From Anaerococcus vaginalis (GTDB lineage: Bacteria; Bacillota; Clostridia; Tissierellales; Peptoniphilaceae): 64,000 bases of DNA. Under the pieces are notes generated by a model that worked only from the letters and a program-made list of their open reading frames with translations, was not told the DNA's origin and searched no databases. Each line of letters begins with the position of its first letter. The first letter of the stretch is position 1. The DNA lies in NCBI GenBank assembly GCA_018363915.1, contig JAGZMY010000010.1, positions 1 to 64,000 on the forward strand, given 5' to 3'. Shown piece by piece: positions 60,413-64,000 of the stretch. Both the position numbers and the translations under genes were made by a program.

Positions 60413-61226
60413 TTTTTTCCCCTTTCCTACTGTTAATATGATTAATTATTATATCAGACGTTTCTTCTATAGATTTATATGTAACATCAATCATTACACA
60501 ATCTAAATCTTCCATAATCGCTTTGGCATAGTCCAATTCTTTTTGAATTGCTCTTATATCTGAATATTGACTTTTTCCAGATAAACCCAAACTTTTAAGT
60601 CTTTCTTCCCTAAAAGACTTTAAAATATTTTTATCGATAGTTAGACCGAATATTTTCTTGCTATCAATTTCAAAAAGTTCATCGGGCAGGCTAGTATTTA
60701 AAAGTATAGGAATATTACAAACTTTATAGCCCTTGCTTGCCATATAAATTGATAATGGCGTTTTAGAAGAACGAGATACTCCAATTATTGCTATATCACA
60801 AGCTTTAAGTGATCTAAAATCTTTGCCATCGTCATATTTGATTGCAAAATCTAATGAATTTAATGTTTTAAATCGGTCAGTTTCATAAAGAGACTCTTCA
60901 GAAAAAGCATATTTTGGTTCTAATTCAAGTTTTTTAGAAATAGTCCTTATGGAATAGCCAGTTATATCTACATAAGTAATATTATTTAGCTCACAAAAAT
61001 CATTGATATAAACGTTCATCCTTGAATCTTGAAATGAGTGATAGATAATGAAATTATCGCAAGTTTCAATTATAAAATTTAATATATCTTTAAGAGAATC
61101 TATATCTCTTACATCTGGATATATATTTGTAATTGATTCAACATTAAATTGACTAAGAGATACTTTTACAATTTTTTCTGTAGCGTATCCACTTGTATCA
61201 GAGATAATGTTTACACTAAGCTTCAT
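60405..61226 (-). CDS. PPDK regulatory protein (bifunctional kinase/phosphorylase, DUF299)
   Basis: A 273-aa regulator that phosphorylates (ADP-dependent) and dephosphorylates the active-site threonine of PPDK. The P-loop is IGVSRSSKTPLSIYMA (148-163), and the N-terminal SVNIISDTSGYATEKI and C-terminal CVMIDVTYKSIEETSDII are family blocks. GAGGTGACAGG precedes the ATG. Being just upstream of, and overlapping, ppdK supports PPDK rather than PEP synthase as the target. Confidence 0.93.
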   Translation of the reverse strand: MKLSVNIISDTSGYATEKIVKVSLSQFNVESITNIYPDVRDIDSLKDILNFIIETCDNFIIYHSFQDSRMNVYINDFCELNNITYVDITGYSIRTISKKLELEPKYAFSEESLYETDRFKTLNSLDFAIKYDDGKDFRSLKACDIAIIGVSRSSKTPLSIYMASKGYKVCNIPILLNTSLPDELFEIDSKKIFGLTIDKNILKSFREERLKSLGLSGKSQYSDIRAIQKELDYAKAIMEDLDCVMIDVTYKSIEETSDIIINHINSRKGEKND

Positions 61227-61382
61227 CCTGTCACCTCTTTAATATAAGATTCTATTAATATTATAGCATTTTTAATCAAAAATCCAAGAGCTGAAAACAT
61301 TTTTCAACCATTAAAACTAATAATTATTAATATTTTACAAATATATTATTTGAATTTTCAACATTAACTTTTACAAGTGAAA

Positions 61383-61410
61383 TTGACAAAAAAATAATTT
61401 AAAATATAAT
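61383..61410 (+). promoter_or_regulatory. Sigma-A-type promoter of the valS leader
   Basis: TTGACA (61383-61388) and TATAAT (61405-61410) with a 16-bp spacer. The stretch from 61227 to 61382 between the divergent genes is otherwise AT-rich with nothing recognisable. Confidence 0.7.
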
Positions 61411-61442
61411 AAGAAAAAGAATTGAATAATAAACTTTGACAA

Positions 61443-61630
61443 AAAGGAGTAGTAGGGGAAATTTTTTAGAGAGAAGACGGCTGGTGAAAGTCTTTAAATT
61501 GAAACTATGAAGGTTGTTTTGAAATAGTTTAATGTAGCATGCATGAATGCAAATAAGAGCCTTTTTTATAAAAAAGGAAGATAGGTGGTAACGCGATAAT
61601 CTCGTCCTTGAGAATTGTGTTACTTTTTTT
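61443..61630 (+). ncRNA. T-box riboswitch with a valine (GTT) specifier
   Basis: Leader of valS. Stem I has GGAGTAGTAGGGG, then AGAGAGAAGACGGCTGGTGA. The 3' side reads TATGAAG-GTT-GTTTTGAA with specifier GTT (61513-61515). The T-box is AGGTGGTAACGCG (61584-61595). The terminator is unusual: GTAAC within the T-box itself (61588-61592) pairs with GTTAC (61619-61623) as the base of a long imperfect hairpin, followed by seven T, in place of a simple CTCGTCC/GGACGAG stem. Confidence 0.9.
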
Positions 61631-61673
61631 ATTATTTATTTTTAATTTTTTATTTTGAAAATAAGGAGAAATT

Positions 61674-64000
61674 ATGCAAACAAAATACGAACCACAAAAA
61701 TTTGAAAAAGAAATTTATAAAAATTGGGAAGAGGGTGGATATTTTAAAGCAAGAGTTAATGAAAATAAAAAACCATTTACTATTGTTATGCCACCACCAA
61801 ATATTACAGGAAAATTACACTTGGGCCATGCCCTAAATAATACAATTCAAGATATTATCATTAGATATAAAAGAATGCAAGGTTATGAAGCATGTTGGAT
61901 TCCAGGAACAGATCACGCATCTATTTCAACTGAGGCAAAAGTTGTAGAAAAAATAAAAAATGAAGGAAAATCAAAAGATGAACTTGGACGTGATAAATTT
62001 TTGGAAGAATGTTGGGATTGGACAGAAGAATACGGTGGAACAATCAAAAGACAATTAAGAACTGTAGGAGTTTCTTGTGATTGGGATCGTGATTCTTTTA
62101 CTATGGATAAAAATCTTACAAGAGCTGTAAGAAAAGTTTTCAAAAAAATGTATGATGAGGGATTAATTTATAGGGGAAATAGAATTGTAAATTGGGATCC
62201 TGAAGCGAAAACTGCTCTTTCAGATGCAGAAGTTTATCACAAAGACCAAGAAGGTCATTTGTGGTATATAAAATATTTCTTTGAAGATAGCGATGATTTT
62301 ATAACAATTGCTACAACAAGACCTGAAACAATGCTTGGAGATTTGGCTGTTGCTGTAAATCCAGAAGACGAAAGGTTTAAAGATAAAATTGGGAAGAATT
62401 TAATTTTGCCACTTGTAGGCAGAAAAATTCCTTTGATTGAAGATTCTTATGTTGATATGGAATTTGGTACAGGTTGTGTAAAAATCACTCCTTCTCATGA
62501 TCCTAATGATTTTGAAGTTGGAAAAAGACGTAAGCTTGGTCAATGTATAGTTATTGATGAAGGTGCAAAAATTAAAGAAGGGTATGGAAAATATTCTGGT
62601 CTTGATAGGTATGATGCTAGAAAACTAATTATTGAAGATTTGGAAAAAGAAAATCTTTTGGTAAAAACTGAAACAATTGAGCATGCTGTTGGATATAGTG
62701 AAAGAACAAATGTTGTAATTGAACCATTAATTTCAAAACAATGGTTTGTTAAAATGCAAGATTTGGCAAAAGATGCAATCGAAGTTTATAAAAATGGAGA
62801 TTTGAATTTAATTCCAGATTCTTTAGGAAAAACCTACATGAATTGGCTAGAAAATATTAGAGATTGGTGTATTTCTAGACAATTATGGTGGGGACATAGA
62901 CTTCCAGTTTTCTATACAGAAGATGGGGAAATTATTGTTTCAGAAGAAGATCCAGATGAAAATGGATATTTAAATGGGAAAAAAGTTACTCAAGAAGAAG
63001 ATACTCTTGATACTTGGTTTTCATCAGCTCTTTGGCCTTTTGCAACTTTAGGTTGGCCCGAAGAAACTGAAGATTATAAATATTTCTTCCCTACAGATAT
63101 CCTTGTAACAGGTTATGATATTATATTTTTCTGGGTTATAAGAATGGTATTTTCTTCTCTTTACAATACAAATAAGACTCCATTTGACCATGTACTTTTC
63201 ACAGGATTAATTAGAGATCCTCAAGGAAGAAAAATGAGTAAATCTCTTGGAAATGGAGTTGATCCAATTGATGTTGTAAATAAATACGGAGCAGATGCTT
63301 TAAGATTTACAATTATTACAGGAAATTCTCCTGGAAATGATATGCGCTATGATGAAAAAAGAATTGTAGCAAGCAGAAATTTTGCCAATAAGTTGTGGAA
63401 TGCAACAAGATTTGTATTGATGAATATTGACGAATCTGATGATCTTGAATTTAAAAATTTAGATTTAAGTCTTGAAGATAAGTGGATTTTAAAAAGATTA
63501 AACAATGTAGTTGAAGAGGTTTCTAAAAATTTAGATAAGTATGAAATTGGTCTTGCTGCAAGCAGGATTGAAGATTTTATATGGGAAGAATTTTGCGATT
63601 GGTATATTGAATTTGCCAAGGAAAGATTAAATTCTAGTGATGAAAATAAAAAATCTACTGTTAAAAAAGTTTTGCTTTATGTTTTAAAAGATATGATTTC
63701 ACTTCTTCATCCATTTATGCCATTTATTACTGAAGAAATTTATAAGCAATTGCCAAACAAAAAAGATATGCTTATAGTTGAAGATTGGCCACAAGTTAGG
63801 GATGATTTTAATTTTGATGATGAGGCAAGGGTTGTTGATGGAGCAATTGAGGCTATAAAAGCTATAAGAAATCAAAGACAAAGTTTAAATCTTGGATCAA
63901 AAACAAGACAAGATTTAATAATCTATTCATCTGATGAAAATACAAGAAATTTCCTAGAAATTTTAAAGGGACAATTTGTAAATCTTTCAAAATCTGGAGA
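61674..64000 (+). CDS. valS: Valyl-tRNA synthetase (partial, runs off the window)
   Basis: The first 775 codons of a class I synthetase; no stop before the window ends. HIGH motif in PPPNITGKLHLGHALNNT, the zinc-free core GTDHASISTEAK, editing domain TTRPETMLGDLAVAV, EDTLDTWFSSALWPF and KMSKS in GRKMSKSLGNGVDPIDV. Family length is about 880 aa, so roughly 100 residues, including the C-terminal coiled coil, lie beyond the window. ATAAGGAGAAATT precedes the ATG. Controlled by a valine T-box. Confidence 0.97.
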   Translation, partial: MQTKYEPQKFEKEIYKNWEEGGYFKARVNENKKPFTIVMPPPNITGKLHLGHALNNTIQDIIIRYKRMQGYEACWIPGTDHASISTEAKVVEKIKNEGKSKDELGRDKFLEECWDWTEEYGGTIKRQLRTVGVSCDWDRDSFTMDKNLTRAVRKVFKKMYDEGLIYRGNRIVNWDPEAKTALSDAEVYHKDQEGHLWYIKYFFEDSDDFITIATTRPETMLGDLAVAVNPEDERFKDKIGKNLILPLVGRKIPLIEDSYVDMEFGTGCVKITPSHDPNDFEVGKRRKLGQCIVIDEGAKIKEGYGKYSGLDRYDARKLIIEDLEKENLLVKTETIEHAVGYSERTNVVIEPLISKQWFVKMQDLAKDAIEVYKNGDLNLIPDSLGKTYMNWLENIRDWCISRQLWWGHRLPVFYTEDGEIIVSEEDPDENGYLNGKKVTQEEDTLDTWFSSALWPFATLGWPEETEDYKYFFPTDILVTGYDIIFFWVIRMVFSSLYNTNKTPFDHVLFTGLIRDPQGRKMSKSLGNGVDPIDVVNKYGADALRFTIITGNSPGNDMRYDEKRIVASRNFANKLWNATRFVLMNIDESDDLEFKNLDLSLEDKWILKRLNNVVEEVSKNLDKYEIGLAASRIEDFIWEEFCDWYIEFAKERLNSSDENKKSTVKKVLLYVLKDMISLLHPFMPFITEEIYKQLPNKKDMLIVEDWPQVRDDFNFDDEARVVDGAIEAIKAIRNQRQSLNLGSKTRQDLIIYSSDENTRNFLEILKGQFVNLSKSG

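Overview
The window comes from an AT-rich, low-GC Gram-positive anaerobe (Bacillota/Firmicutes). The evidence is T-box leaders on serS, valS and an ABC operon, the gene orders rbgA-rnhB-yraN-dprA-topA and yybS-gdpP-rplI-dnaB, purine-rich Shine-Dalgarno sites, frequent TTG starts, lipoproteins, and a pyruvate phosphate dikinase with its regulator. The mix suggests a Peptoniphilaceae/Anaerococcus-like member of the Tissierellia, but that rank is inference. Almost all of the window reads as chromosomal core. I see no phage, integrase, transposase or CRISPR array.

Layout. 1-5140: a two-component system and an FtsX-type ABC exporter on the minus strand, then a decayed XRE-type regulator. 5300-10310: the rbgA-rnhB-yraN-dprA-topA operon. 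10600-20040: housekeeping genes (MscL with a zinc ribbon, a Nudix hydrolase, a degenerate ANT(6)-like protein, a D,D-carboxypeptidase, tRNA-Arg, tadA, a VOC protein, a hydroxyacid dehydrogenase, udk, glgB, an ApbE lipoprotein). 20300-25130: a DUF1846 protein, a crotonase and a large phosphoesterase. 25260-28470: a T-box-controlled NMT1/SsuABC-like ABC importer; the specifier (TGC) and the UGGA bulge both indicate tRNA-Cys. 28500-37640: yybS-gdpP-rplI-dnaB-GNAT-dnaD-dnaI-nnrE, then T-box-serS. 37880-41570: a small membrane protein, 5-FTHF cyclo-ligase, a YihY protein and an S9 peptidase. 41680-47280: hpf and an aromatic cluster (tyrA, aroB, aroA, a chorismate mutase/shikimate dehydrogenase/shikimate kinase fusion, aroQ). 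47400-53750: secA, prfB, trpS and a dicarboxylate/amino-acid symporter. 53800-57690: a two-component system divergent from a membrane thiol/Fe-S/TlpA operon. 57780-61230: ppdK and its regulator. 61380-64000: T-box-valS, cut by the window end.

The least ordinary structure is a set of three palindromic, non-coding elements (about 10343-10570, 20067-20238, 21825-22027). Each sits between two copies of a terminator hairpin. The hairpin differs at each locus but is the same on both sides, as if a MITE-like element had inserted into intrinsic terminators and duplicated the whole hairpin. Because the T-tracts lie only on the outer sides, each element should be transcribed into the 3' UTR of its neighbour.

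Other points of note: the membrane redox operon, whose first gene encodes a 48-aa CxxC protein with no standard start codon at a good Shine-Dalgarno distance; three TGTAAG direct repeats before the ABC exporter; an inverted repeat of about 46 bp just before rbgA; and promoters whose -35 boxes lie inside upstream terminators. All calls were made by eye from sequence; no database search or computation was run.
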